From NCBI GenBank assembly GCA_947565635.1, contig CANOGU010000004.1, positions 28,451 to 92,450 on the forward strand: DNA of 64,000 nt, written 5' to 3'. A program made the position numbers and the translations under genes. Below, in pieces: positions 51,615 through 60,543 of the stretch (the stretch's first letter is position 1; each line of letters starts with the position of its first letter). The notes under the pieces were generated by a model, which saw only the letters and a program-made list of their open reading frames with translations, had not been told where the DNA came from and searched no databases. Source of the stretch: an uncultured Lactobacillus sp. (GTDB taxonomy: Bacteria; Bacillota; Bacilli; Lactobacillales; Lactobacillaceae).

Positions 51615-53126
51615 ATGTGGATAAATTTCTTATGGGCATTATTACCAATTTTATGGTTAATAATTTCGCTCGGAATAATTGGAATGTCCGCTTCAAGAGC
51701 TTGCGTAATTGGCTTAATTATTACAATTGCGGACGCAGTTTTACTGTTTAAGCAACCGGTACTTAATACCTTATCAGGAGCATTAGAAGGCATTATCATG
51801 GGAATTTGGCCGATTATGTATGTAATTCTGGCGGCACTTTTTGTCTACCAGATTACGACTGAATCAGGCAGTATGCAGACGATTGAAAAATTGCTGTCGT
51901 CAATTACGACTGACAAAAGAATTCTAGTGTTAATAATTGCTTGGGGTTTTGGTGGATTTCTTGAATCTATTGCTGGCTTTGGTACAGCAGTGGCAATTTG
52001 TGCTGGAATTTTGATTTCATTAGGTTTAGAGCCAATTCAAGCCTCTGTGATTTGCTTAGTTGCTAATAGTACAGCAACGGCCTTTGGAGCAATTGGCTTG
52101 CCGGTTCTGACGTTAGCTGAAGTAACTAATCTTAATGATGTGCGATTAGGATTTATTGTAACTTTGCAATTAGTTGTTTTAGTGATTTTAGTACCGTTTA
52201 TTCTGGTATTTCTTACTGAAAAGAGTATTAAGGCATTTAAGGGGATAGGCTTTATTACTTTGATGTCAGGACTTGGAATGGCGATTCCGCAAGTCATTAT
52301 TGCTAAGTTTACAGGTGCAGAACTTCCAGCTTTAGTTGGTTCATTGTTTTCAATTTTGATTACGGTGTGGCTCACGAAGCGAAAGACTGGTGCAGTAGAA
52401 GAAGTAGAAAATGAAAGTATTAGCGAGATTATAAAGGCTTGTTCACCATTTATCCTAGTCTTTATTTTTGTATTACTTGCTTCTTCACTTTGTCCACCTG
52501 TGAATAACTTTTTAACTAGTGTAACTACCCATTTACATATTTATTTAGGAAAGAATCCTAATGATTTACCAATTAACTGGCTATCATCTCCAGGAACGTT
52601 GATTTTATTAGCTGGCTTAATTGGTGGAAAAATTCAGGGATTGAGCTTTAATAAAATGTTCAAAATTTTGGTTAAAGTTTTAAAGACAATTGGCATGACG
52701 ACTATTACTGTGTGTGCAATTGTTGGTTTAGCTAAAGTAATGGTTTATGCGGGGATGACGAATGCTTTGGCTTTGGCCTTAGTAAGTTTGCTTGGACCAG
52801 CTTACCCATTATTTGCACCGTTAATTGGAGCGCTTGGAACATTCTTAACAGGTTCTGCTACTTCAGCTAATGTCTTGTTTGGTAATTTACAATACTCAGC
52901 TGCTCAATCTTTGGGTGTAAGCAAGTACTGGATTGTAGCATCAAACATGACAGGAGCTACGGCAGGGATGCTGTCACCTCAGAATATTGCAGTAGCTACT
53001 GGTGCGATTAATAAAGAAGGCTTAGAAGGAAAAATTCTAAAAGAAACCATTAAGTGGGGAAGCTTATACTTGTTGATTACTTGTGTATTTCTTTATTTAG
53101 GTGGTTTGTTTGCTAAGCTGGTGTAA
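51615..53126 (+). CDS. L-lactate permease (LctP family)
   Basis: A 503-residue lactate permease-family protein with about 12-14 helices, motifs WGFGGFLESIAGFGTAVAIC and SATSANVLFGNLQYSAAQ, both strongly conserved in LctP. It moves lactate or glycolate with protons. I choose ATG 51615 (TGAGGA as RBS) rather than ATG 51603. In a homolactic organism it may work in lactate efflux or uptake. It is monocistronic as far as I can see. Confidence 0.9.
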   Translation: MWINFLWALLPILWLIISLGIIGMSASRACVIGLIITIADAVLLFKQPVLNTLSGALEGIIMGIWPIMYVILAALFVYQITTESGSMQTIEKLLSSITTDKRILVLIIAWGFGGFLESIAGFGTAVAICAGILISLGLEPIQASVICLVANSTATAFGAIGLPVLTLAEVTNLNDVRLGFIVTLQLVVLVILVPFILVFLTEKSIKAFKGIGFITLMSGLGMAIPQVIIAKFTGAELPALVGSLFSILITVWLTKRKTGAVEEVENESISEIIKACSPFILVFIFVLLASSLCPPVNNFLTSVTTHLHIYLGKNPNDLPINWLSSPGTLILLAGLIGGKIQGLSFNKMFKILVKVLKTIGMTTITVCAIVGLAKVMVYAGMTNALALALVSLLGPAYPLFAPLIGALGTFLTGSATSANVLFGNLQYSAAQSLGVSKYWIVASNMTGATAGMLSPQNIAVATGAINKEGLEGKILKETIKWGSLYLLITCVFLYLGGLFAKLV

Positions 53127-53267
53127 TAAAAAAGTTCTTAACCTCATATTTAATCTTTTTGTTTATCGAGACTTTATATTCTTTTTCTCTGTAATTTTAA
53201 ACCTAAGAAAGATGATAAATTTTATGACTTTTATCATATATATTTTGATTAGGATAAGGCGAAACTA

Positions 53268-53345
53268 ATGAATAATGGTAGTACTTTGAAACTGATTTCT
53301 GATAAAGAGCTAGAAAAGATCGTCGCTATGTATAAAATAAAATAG
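53268..53345 (+). CDS. 25-residue mini-ORF resembling a double-glycine bacteriocin/pheromone leader
   Basis: ATG 53268 opens 25 codons; the product begins MNNGSTLKL, continues ISDKELEKIV and ends AMYKIK. The core follows the (L/I)SxxELxxIxGG pattern of class II bacteriocin and competence-peptide leaders, except that the Gly-Gly is Ala-Met and only four residues follow. TAAGG gives a sound RBS. A terminator follows 6 bases after the stop, so the unit has RBS, ORF and terminator. It may be a decayed bacteriocin gene, or a functional short peptide. The gap 53127-53267 has no other ORF. Confidence 0.5.
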   Translation: MNNGSTLKLISDKELEKIVAMYKIK

Positions 53346-53350
53346 CTAAC

Positions 53351-53387
53351 GAAAAAGCTGGTAGAAATAAAATCTACCAGCTTTTTC
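53351..53387. terminator. Bidirectional terminator
   Basis: A 14-bp stem AAAAAGCTGGTAGA/TCTACCAGCTTTTT (53352-53365 with 53373-53386). It serves the mini-ORF and pepF, which converge. Confidence 0.88.
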
Positions 53388-53404
53388 TATGTTAAATGTG
53401 AATC

Positions 53405-55216
53405 TTACTTTTCAGCGTTTAATTCATCTATAATTTTTTCAAATTCATTAAGACGCTTTTCAAAAGTATCAAAAGCATCCCTCAAGTAATCAGTCTTAGT
53501 CATATCAACGCCAGCTCGTTTCATAATTTCTGTTGGGTAATCTGAAGAGCCAGATTTTAAGAAATTAATATAAGCGTCACGTTCTTGGTCAGTACCGTGA
53601 ACAACCTTATTAGCAAGTGCAGTTGCGGCCGCAAAACCAGTTGCGTATTGATAGACATAGAAGTTGTAGTAGAAGTGAGGAATTCGTTCCCATTCTTTAG
53701 CAATTTCCCCGCCTGGTTCAACGCTATCGCCATAATATCTTTGATTTAACTTACCATAAAATTCATCAAGTACATCAGCTGTTAACGGTTGTCCCTGTGC
53801 ATCAGCTTCATGAATAAATTGCTCAAATTCCGCAAATTGAGTTTGACGGAAGAGTGTGCCTTTGAAAGAGTCGAGATAGTGGTTCAAAACAAATGCTCGT
53901 GTCTTAAGATCGGTAATATTATCTAAGAAATATTCAGTCAAAATATTCTCATTAGTAGTTGAAGCAATTTCAGCAACAAAAATTGGATAATCACCATAGA
54001 CGTAAGGTTGAGTGTTTCTTGTATACCAAGAGTGGACAGAGTGACCAGTCTCATGAACTAGGGTGTAGAGTGAATCAAGGTTATCTTCCCAGTTAAGGAG
54101 TTCATATGGATCAGTATCGTAGGCACCACCTGAATATGCACCAGTTACTTTATTTTGACTTTCAACTACGTCAATTACGCGGTTATTAAAAATGTAATCA
54201 ACGTGCTTTAAATAGTCTTCTCCTAGTGGAGCTAAGGCCTTTCTAGCTTCTTCTTTTGCTTCGTTAAAGTTATAAGAAAGGACAGGTTCACCAGTTAACG
54301 GAACATACATATCATACATTTGAAGATCTTTTAAGCCTAAAATTTTCTTTCTTAGTGAAACGTAGCGGTGAAGTAAGTCAAGGTGGCTGTTTACTTCTTT
54401 AATTAATGTATCGTAAACGGCTGTTGGAACACCATTTTCATTTAAAGCAGCTTCTCTAGCTGAATTATATTTATGCACACGAGCATTAAAATTGTGAGCC
54501 TTTACTTCGCCTGATAAAGTTGAAGCGAGACTGTTTTCAAATTGACTATAACTTGCGTACATAACATCAAAAGTATTTTTACGTACTTCACGGTCTTGAG
54601 ATTGAATCAAAAGTGAATATAAACCATCAGATAGTTGAATCATATCACCGTTTTCGTCTTGGACATAGCCAAATTCCATATCAGAATTAGTTAAAACGTT
54701 AAACGTATTAGCAGATGTCCCCATTGCATCTCCTGCGGCAGCAATAATCTTTTCTTCATTTGCAGGCAAGGTGTGAGGACGTTTTTGAGTAATTTGCTCA
54801 AGACGGTGTCTATAGTTTTCTAAGCGAGGTTCATCTTGTATAAATTTAGCTAGAGTTTTTTCTGGAATGGATAAGATTTCAGGATCTACAAAAGATGTTG
54901 CAGCTGCCATTTGATTAGCTAAGCTTTGGACTTTAGCTACAAAACCAAGGTAGTGATTATTTTTGGTATCGACATCACTTGACATTGTAGCGTAAACATA
55001 CACTTTTTCAAGGCGTCGATTTACTGCTAGGATTTCTGTGATTCCTTTGTAAAGATTTTTACCAGACTTAGCTAGCATTCCTTTGAATTTATTTAGATTT
55101 TTGATTTCTTTAGCGACGTGATTATATTCTTGTTCCCATTCTTGATCGTTTTTAAAAACACGACTTAAGTCCCATTTGAGGTCATCAGATACTTCATTTC
55201 TTGTTGGAAGAGCCAT
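53405..55216 (-). CDS. pepF: Oligoendopeptidase F (PepF, M3 family)
   Basis: A 603-residue M3B zinc peptidase. HETGH (His388, Glu389, His392) is the zinc/catalytic site, with the third ligand Glu in AEIASTTNE. The N-terminal helical domain spans about 1-200. No signal peptide, so cytosolic; it cleaves peptides of about 7-17 residues in the proteolytic system. RBS AAGGAAA before ATG. Monocistronic. Confidence 0.95.
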   Translation of the reverse strand: MALPTRNEVSDDLKWDLSRVFKNDQEWEQEYNHVAKEIKNLNKFKGMLAKSGKNLYKGITEILAVNRRLEKVYVYATMSSDVDTKNNHYLGFVAKVQSLANQMAAATSFVDPEILSIPEKTLAKFIQDEPRLENYRHRLEQITQKRPHTLPANEEKIIAAAGDAMGTSANTFNVLTNSDMEFGYVQDENGDMIQLSDGLYSLLIQSQDREVRKNTFDVMYASYSQFENSLASTLSGEVKAHNFNARVHKYNSAREAALNENGVPTAVYDTLIKEVNSHLDLLHRYVSLRKKILGLKDLQMYDMYVPLTGEPVLSYNFNEAKEEARKALAPLGEDYLKHVDYIFNNRVIDVVESQNKVTGAYSGGAYDTDPYELLNWEDNLDSLYTLVHETGHSVHSWYTRNTQPYVYGDYPIFVAEIASTTNENILTEYFLDNITDLKTRAFVLNHYLDSFKGTLFRQTQFAEFEQFIHEADAQGQPLTADVLDEFYGKLNQRYYGDSVEPGGEIAKEWERIPHFYYNFYVYQYATGFAAATALANKVVHGTDQERDAYINFLKSGSSDYPTEIMKRAGVDMTKTDYLRDAFDTFEKRLNEFEKIIDELNAEK

Positions 55217-55379
55217 ATTTTTTCCTTCTTTCTGTGATACAAATTTTATTAATCACCATTATAGAACATTATTTCGCTTGCTAAAAAATAAAAATTTTTT
55301 AATAATGAAACTAATGCGCTTAACCAGTGATTTTTGTAATATGAAAAGGTAAGCAAATAGTCAGAGGAGTCAAAAATTA

Positions 55380-56504
55380 ATGAGACCGGATGCACCTAAT
55401 AAACCAAGTAAAAAACTGAAAAGAAATAACGTTTTTGCGGCGAATAAAAAAGACATTAAAGATGGAAATAGCTTTGCTCGTTTGGTAGGTCTCTTAACAA
55501 TTTTGCTTGTATGCGGAAGCGTAGCTTATTTTGCGCATGCATATTTCTCTGCTATGAGTTCAGTACAGCAAGCTTATCGTGGAACTGGAAAAACTTCGCA
55601 GTTAATATCTCAGAAAAAGCCAATTTCGATTCTAATTCTTGGGGTTGATCAAGGAATTGAAGGTAGGCATGATCGTGGAAATTCCGATACGATGATTTTG
55701 TCGACAATGAATCCGCAAAAAAAAGAAGCAACAATGACATCAATTCCCCGTGACCTGTTAGCTGATATTAAGGGAGACGGAAGCGGAGAAGGAAAATATT
55801 ATATGTTCCGGGTGAATTCAGCTTATCAAGTGGGTGGTAGTAAAGGGGCTACAAGAACAGTTAGTGCGCTTTTAAATACGCCGGTTAACTATTACATGGA
55901 AGTTAACATGAAGGCCTTAGAAAGCATGGTAGAGGCTCTAGGAGGGGTAGATGTAAATGTTCCATTTACATTTACTTATCACACGCATTTTAAGAAGGGA
56001 AAGCAACATTTAAATGGTAAAGAAGCTCTAGATTATGTCCGAATGCGTAAGGAAGATCCACGAGGAGATTATGGACGCCAGATGCGTCAAAGACAGGTAA
56101 TTAACGATATTGTGCGTAAAGGAATGTCGGTTAATTCCATTACTAATTACCGTAAAATCCTCAAAGTCTTTGCCAAATATGTTAAAACTAACCTAACTTT
56201 TGATGATATGCTCTCAATTGCAATGAATTATCGGGGATGTACGCAAGACATTAAGAGTGGCTATATTCATGGACATAACGTCTGGATTGGAGCAGCTGCC
56301 ATGCAGGTAGCCCCTACTAAGGAATTACAGCGAGTGTCAGACTTGGTTCGCTCTAGCTTAGGATTAGAGAAAGAAAAACTGCGTAACCAAGAAACTAGAC
56401 AGAACAGTTTGCAACAGGGATTAGACTGGGATGATCCTGAAGATTTTAGAAATTATGTAATTTACGATAAAAATTCAGATACTATTCCATGGGATGGAAA
56501 TTAA
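55380..56504 (+). CDS. LytR-CpsA-Psr (LCP) family glycopolymer ligase
   Basis: A 374-residue LCP protein with a basic cytoplasmic tail (1-40), one helix (about 40-63) and an outer LCP domain: ILGVDQGIEGRHDRGNSDTM, SIPRDLLADI, GLxxR-type MRKEDPRGDYGRQMRQRQ (pyrophosphate and lipid phosphate binding Arg residues). It joins wall teichoic acid or polysaccharide to peptidoglycan. RBS AGAGGAG. A terminator follows. Confidence 0.93.
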   Translation: MRPDAPNKPSKKLKRNNVFAANKKDIKDGNSFARLVGLLTILLVCGSVAYFAHAYFSAMSSVQQAYRGTGKTSQLISQKKPISILILGVDQGIEGRHDRGNSDTMILSTMNPQKKEATMTSIPRDLLADIKGDGSGEGKYYMFRVNSAYQVGGSKGATRTVSALLNTPVNYYMEVNMKALESMVEALGGVDVNVPFTFTYHTHFKKGKQHLNGKEALDYVRMRKEDPRGDYGRQMRQRQVINDIVRKGMSVNSITNYRKILKVFAKYVKTNLTFDDMLSIAMNYRGCTQDIKSGYIHGHNVWIGAAAMQVAPTKELQRVSDLVRSSLGLEKEKLRNQETRQNSLQQGLDWDDPEDFRNYVIYDKNSDTIPWDGN

Positions 56505-56542
56505 GAAAAAAGCAACTAGCGAAGCGCTAGCTGCTTTTTTTA
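56504..56542 (+). terminator. Rho-independent terminator
   Basis: A stem of about 14 bp with one mismatch (56507-56521 with 56525-56539), arms AAAAAGCAACTAGCG and CGCTAGCTGCTTTTT, loop AAG. Confidence 0.85.
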
Positions 56543-56608
56543 GTATATCTGTTGATGATTCTATCTTAGTGATTTTGGCTGCCAACTGCAACTCCTATCG
56601 TAAAAGTT

Positions 56609-56878
56609 TTAGTTGCCAAGTTGTGTATTAGGATTTTCGTGATTTAGTCTTTTTTCTTCAAATTTGATATCAGCTAATTTATTTTCTTTATCTTCTTGAA
56701 GTTGTTCTTCTTTGAACTTTTTGCTGAGAAGAGTTGGCTTAATTGTATTTTCAACTAGGCTTTTAGATACGTTAAAGTTAGTATCTTGATCAGCTGCCTG
56801 TGATGTAACTGAATTTGTAAGAAAACCAAAGCCTAATAATGCAATAAGTGCTACTGAAATTCCCTTCTTATGTGTCAA
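56609..56878 (-). CDS. Small secreted protein of unknown function
   Basis: An 89-residue protein with a clear signal peptide: MTHKKG, a hydrophobic core (about 8-22) and cleavage after SQA (about residue 28). The mature 60 residues are highly charged and probably helical (FKEEQLQEDKENKLADIKFEEKRL). No Cys, no anchor. No family recognised. RBS AAAAGGAG lies 7-8 bases before the ATG. The upstream 56879-57102 gap holds AT-rich promoter sequence for both directions and no ORF. Confidence 0.75.
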   Translation of the reverse strand: MTHKKGISVALIALLGFGFLTNSVTSQAADQDTNFNVSKSLVENTIKPTLLSKKFKEEQLQEDKENKLADIKFEEKRLNHENPNTQLGN

Positions 56879-57102
56879 AGTGTTTACTCCTTTTAAGTCT
56901 AAATTTAATAATAATTGAATATGAATCGTGTTACACTAGTGGATATTTAAAAAGTCGTTTTTAATTTACTTAACAAACTGTATTATATAAGAGGATTATT
57001 GCAGTAAAATAAAACGAAATTTACAATTTTTTACAAAAACGTCAATCGCGTAAATTTAATGTAATATTTGAAAAATCAATGTAATAAAAAGGATGATGAA
57101 AT

Positions 57103-57507
57103 ATGAAGCAAACTAAGTATTTTCCAGTTGTTTATGGGGTAATTTCTGCACTTATTGCATTTATTGCAGTGTTTTTTATTGCGCAAAGAACCTTTCATTT
57201 ATCTTTGCCAATGGCTACTTTAAGTGCTGGAGTTTTTGCGACATTCTTTTATGTTCTTTCATATTTTAGAGGACACGCTTCCTATGAAATTAAAGCAATT
57301 GTTGCTAGGTATCACTTAACAGACCAAGAATTAGCTGAGATAACAGGCATGAAGGCAAGCGACTTCCCGATTTATCACAATAAACTTCAATTAATTATTC
57401 CAAAAAGGCAATGGCCAAGAGTATTAAATGCACTACAAGAATACGACCAAGAACAAAAAAGTAAGATAACCGATCAAGAAAACGAGCAAGATGAGAGGAA
57501 ACAATGA
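57103..57507 (+). CDS. Hypothetical two-helix membrane protein
   Basis: A 134-residue protein with two N-terminal helices (about 8-28 and 35-55) and a cytoplasmic C-terminal domain (about 60-134) ending in a Lys/Glu/Gln-rich tail. No family recognised. Its stop overlaps the ABC-F start by 4 bases, so translation is coupled. RBS AAGGATGATG. Confidence 0.7.
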   Translation: MKQTKYFPVVYGVISALIAFIAVFFIAQRTFHLSLPMATLSAGVFATFFYVLSYFRGHASYEIKAIVARYHLTDQELAEITGMKASDFPIYHNKLQLIIPKRQWPRVLNALQEYDQEQKSKITDQENEQDERKQ

Positions 57508-59051
57508 GTTTACTAACAGTTAAAAATTTAAGCCAAACATTTATTGATAAAACTTTATATGAAGATGCAAATTTTGTTTTAAATAAAGAAGACCATATGG
57601 GGGTAACTGGTCAAAACGGAGTTGGAAAATCAACTTTAATTAAGATTTTAACTGGTGAAATTACCCAAGATGAAGGTGAAGTTAAATGGCGGAATAAACT
57701 TCACGTTGGTTATTTAGATCAATATGCCAAGCTTGAAGCAGGCATGGGAATTAAAGAATTTTTACAAACTGCTTTTAGCGATCTTTTTGAAAAAGAAAAA
57801 GAATTAAATGATCTCTATGTAAAATATGGTGAAAATGGCGATAACGCTTTATTAGAAAAAGCTGGTAAGATACAAACTTTACTTGAAGAGAAAGAATTTT
57901 ATGATATTGATACAAAAATTGATCGAGTGGCTACGGGATTAGGGTTAGCAGAATTAGGTTATGATCGGGATGTAGCAAAACTTTCTGGTGGACAGCGATC
58001 AAAATTAATTTTGGCTAAGCTTCTTCTGCAAAATCCTGATGTCCTAGTTTTAGATGAGCCAACGAACTATTTAGATGTTAATCATATTGATTGGTTGGCT
58101 GATTATTTAAACGACTTTGAGGGAGCATTTATTGTTGTATCGCATGATTATGATTTTTTAGGTCGAATTACAAACTGTATTATTGATATAGATTTTGGAA
58201 CGATTACTCGCTATACAGGCGACTTGAAACATGCTCTTAGACAAAAAGAAGCGGATCGTGAAAGTTATTTAAAGGCATATGCTAATCAACAAAGAAAAAT
58301 TAAAAAGACAGAAGCATATATTCGTAAAAATAAGGCTGGTTCCAGATCTAAGAGTGCCAAATCTCGTGAAAAGCAACTTGCAAAGATGGAAATTTTAACA
58401 CCACCGCAAAATAATAAAAAGGCGCATGTGATTTTCCCTTATGTTGATACAGCATCTAATTTATTACTGCAAACGCAAGACTTAGTAATTGGATATGACC
58501 AAGCACTAGTAAAATCAGCATTTAATTTTTCTGTTGGAAATGGTGAAAAAGTTGCTGTGACGGGATTTAATGGGATTGGAAAGACTACTTTATTAAAAAC
58601 GTTACTAGGCAAGCTAAAACCTATTTATGGAAACTTTGAATTATCTTCGACTGCAAAATTGGGATATTTCCAGCAAGACTTAGTTTGGCCGAATAAAAAT
58701 ATGACGCCTTTACAATATTTACAGGAAGAATTCCCACGTCTGCGTCCCAGAGAATTACGTCAAGCTCTAGCCAGAATGGGATTAACTGCACAGCAGGCTA
58801 TGAGCCCTCTGAAGGAATTATCTGGTGGAGAACAAGAAAAAGTTAAATTAGCAAAAATGCAATTTGAGCCATCTAATTTACTATTTTTGGATGAACCAAC
58901 TAATCACTTAGACATTGCTACAAAAGATTCTTTAAGAAAAGCAATTGTTGAATTTAAGGGTGGAGTAATTATTGTCAGTCACGAAAGAGATTTCTTTAGA
59001 GGAAATTGGGTTGATAAGACAATTGATATTGAAAAGATGAATAGTAATTAG
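57504..59051 (+). CDS. ABC-F family ATPase
   Basis: A 515-residue tandem ATPase with no membrane domain: NBD1 Walker A GQNGVGKST, LSGGQRSKLILAKLL, LVLDEPTNYLD; the linker (about 245-310) is Lys/Arg-rich (KIKKTEAYIRKNKAGSRSKS); NBD2 has GFNGIGKTT and LSGGEQEKVKLAKMQF, FLDEPTNHLD. It probably acts on the ribosome at the E site. Because the linker is not unusually long, a housekeeping translation factor (YbiT/EttA-like) is more likely than an antibiotic-resistance protein. Confidence 0.92.
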   Translation: MSLLTVKNLSQTFIDKTLYEDANFVLNKEDHMGVTGQNGVGKSTLIKILTGEITQDEGEVKWRNKLHVGYLDQYAKLEAGMGIKEFLQTAFSDLFEKEKELNDLYVKYGENGDNALLEKAGKIQTLLEEKEFYDIDTKIDRVATGLGLAELGYDRDVAKLSGGQRSKLILAKLLLQNPDVLVLDEPTNYLDVNHIDWLADYLNDFEGAFIVVSHDYDFLGRITNCIIDIDFGTITRYTGDLKHALRQKEADRESYLKAYANQQRKIKKTEAYIRKNKAGSRSKSAKSREKQLAKMEILTPPQNNKKAHVIFPYVDTASNLLLQTQDLVIGYDQALVKSAFNFSVGNGEKVAVTGFNGIGKTTLLKTLLGKLKPIYGNFELSSTAKLGYFQQDLVWPNKNMTPLQYLQEEFPRLRPRELRQALARMGLTAQQAMSPLKELSGGEQEKVKLAKMQFEPSNLLFLDEPTNHLDIATKDSLRKAIVEFKGGVIIVSHERDFFRGNWVDKTIDIEKMNSN

Positions 59052-59060
59052 AGGATAGAA

Positions 59061-59843
59061 ATGGATAAAGAGCGTGTAAGTCAAGATTACGTTGCTGAAG
59101 TTTTAGATACTTGTTTAAAAGCGGGTAGACTAATGATTGAGGGTGGCAGTGAAACTTATCGAGTTGAGGATACAATGATGAGAATAGCACGCAATGCTGG
59201 TATTGCTGGAGCTAGATGTTTTACAACGCCAACTGGAATATTTATGAGTCTGGGTGAACATTCCTATACTCAAGTTACCCAAGTTAAGAAGCGAAATATT
59301 AATCTAGAATTAGTAGACCGTGTTAATGAATTATCGCGTGAATTTGCGGCTAAAGAAATAACATTAAAAGAATTACAAGAGCGGTTAAAACAAGTTTCCA
59401 TTTCGATTCCAGATTTTCCTATTTGGCTTCAAATTATTGGAGCAGCAATTTTAAGTCCAACTTTAATGGTTCTTTTTATGGATGATTATGATTGGATTGA
59501 TTTCCCGGCAGCTGCTGTAATTGGTGGTGTATCTTATGCACTTTATTTAGCTATTAAGCGCTATACTAATATTCGTTTTTTAGCCGAGATGGTAACTGCA
59601 ATATTTATGGGTATTATTACTATTTTGACATGTAAAATCTTCCCTAAGCTTGTCGTTGATAATATTTTAATTGGTTCTTTGATGACTTTAGTGCCAGGAG
59701 TAGCAATTACGAATGCATTAAGAGATCTCTTTGGTGGAGACTTATTATCAGGGATGGCGAGAACTACGGAAGCAATTTTGACAGCAATTGCATTAGGTGG
59801 CGGCATAGGTATTGCAATTAAATTGTTATGGGGTGTGATGTAA
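59061..59843 (+). CDS. Threonine/serine exporter, ThrE N-terminal-domain subunit
   Basis: A 260-residue DUF1212 protein. The soluble N-terminal part contains MIEGGSETYRVEDTMMRIA, a family signature, then five helices from about 125, with LVPGVAITNALRDLFGGDLLSG. In C. glutamicum ThrE this domain and the DUF3815 domain are fused; here they are separate genes overlapping by one base. Exports Thr/Ser or related amino acids. RBS AGAGGATAG. Confidence 0.92.
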   Translation: MDKERVSQDYVAEVLDTCLKAGRLMIEGGSETYRVEDTMMRIARNAGIAGARCFTTPTGIFMSLGEHSYTQVTQVKKRNINLELVDRVNELSREFAAKEITLKELQERLKQVSISIPDFPIWLQIIGAAILSPTLMVLFMDDYDWIDFPAAAVIGGVSYALYLAIKRYTNIRFLAEMVTAIFMGIITILTCKIFPKLVVDNILIGSLMTLVPGVAITNALRDLFGGDLLSGMARTTEAILTAIALGGGIGIAIKLLWGVM

Positions 59844-60313
59844 TGCCTTTTTGGTTAGAAATAATTATTAATATAGTGTTTGCCTGGCTTGCCTCTGTAG
59901 GTTTTGGGTTAATTATTAACGTTCCACATCGTGCACTATTCTTATGCGGAATTAGCGGTAGTGCAGGTTGGATTTTATATTGGTTAGCTAATAGAATTGG
60001 TGTTGGCCGTTTAGGTTCTAATCTTTTGGGTGCCTTGTGTGTGGGAATTCTAGGTTTAGTGTTTGCACGCATTAAAAAGTGCCCAGTAACAGTTTTTAAT
60101 ATTCCGGGAGTAGTACCACTTGTTCCTGGAGTGCCTGCTTATCAGGCTGTGCGTGCGATGGTTGAGGGACAATTATCTGATGCAGAAGATTTAATCTTAC
60201 GTGTAGCAATTGTAACGATTGCAATAGCGATGGGATTTATGTTGGCGCAGTTAATTGGAGAAATCTTTTTCAAGAAGCGTCAAAATAGAAAAAATAAGAA
60301 AAATTTGGTATAA
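59843..60313 (+). CDS. Threonine/serine exporter, ThrE_2 (DUF3815) subunit
   Basis: A 156-residue, five-helix protein with VPHRALFLCGISGSAGW and GVVPLVPGVPAYQAVRAM, the second-half ThrE signatures. I start at ATG 59843, which shares its A with the upstream TAA; a start at 59828 would add five residues. Its stop lies inside the -10 of the following RNA promoter. It pairs with the upstream gene in one exporter. Confidence 0.92.
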   Translation: MPFWLEIIINIVFAWLASVGFGLIINVPHRALFLCGISGSAGWILYWLANRIGVGRLGSNLLGALCVGILGLVFARIKKCPVTVFNIPGVVPLVPGVPAYQAVRAMVEGQLSDAEDLILRVAIVTIAIAMGFMLAQLIGEIFFKKRQNRKNKKNLV

Positions 60314-60314
60314 T
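60306..60314 (+). promoter_or_regulatory. Extended -10 promoter of the candidate structured RNA
   Basis: TGGTATAAT (TGN plus perfect TATAAT) overlaps the ThrE_2 stop. Predicted start is near 60320, where the structured element begins. No -35 of note. Confidence 0.65.
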
Positions 60315-60319
60315 GTTAA

Positions 60320-60465
60320 GTGCGACGAGTCGAGGAAAACGCGAGATGCGTTCTTTGACAGAGATCATCTAGACTTGCGAAGTCAAAGCACGGGAAGTGC
60401 TGATGATGGGCTACTTTGGCTGTGAAACAAAGACCCTGACATACTTTTGTATGTTTCTCGCAAAA
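60320..60465 (+). ncRNA. Candidate structured non-coding RNA, about 145 nt plus terminator
   Basis: Between thrE and mazE the sequence is GC-richer than its surroundings, has no ORF, and folds into a multi-stem form: closing stem TGCGA/TCGCA (60321-60325 with 60458-60462); hairpin AACGC/GCGTT (60338-60342, 60348-60352); stem ATCATC/GATGAT (60364-60369, 60402-60407) enclosing GACTT/AAGTC (60372-60376, 60380-60384) and GCAC/GTGC (60388-60391, 60397-60400); GGG..CTTTG/CAAAG.CCC (60408-60436); ACATAC/GTATGT (60439-60444, 60449-60454). An alternative CTTTGAC/GTCAAAG pairing (60353-60359, 60382-60388) is possible. It is not RNase P, tmRNA, SRP RNA, tRNA, T-box or a riboswitch that I can recognise. 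Confidence 0.65.
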
Positions 60466-60499
60466 AAGACTAGCTTTCTTTTGAAAGTTAGTCTTTTTT
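60462..60499 (+). terminator. Rho-independent terminator of the structured RNA
   Basis: A 17-bp stem with one mismatch or wobble (60462-60478 with 60483-60499), arm AAAAAAGACTAGCTTTC, loop TTTT, T-run at the end. Confidence 0.88.
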
Positions 60500-60543
60500 A
60501 GTACTACAATATCTTTGAAAGTAACTTAATGAGGTAAAAACTT

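Noticed and set aside
57504-59051. ABC-F antibiotic-resistance protein
   Set aside because: The inter-domain linker is of ordinary length and no resistance-specific feature is visible; a translation-factor role is more likely.
60398-60413. Fluoride (crcB) riboswitch-like string CTGATGATGGGCTAC within the structured RNA
   Set aside because: The rest of the crcB motif (a GG-GATGG 5' strand and its pseudoknot) is missing in the right order, and the downstream gene is an antitoxin, not a fluoride exporter.
60320-60465. RNase P, 6S or tmRNA identity for the structured RNA
   Set aside because: No GAGGAAAGTCC-type RNase P core, no single long rod with a central bubble, and no tRNA-like ends or tag ORF.
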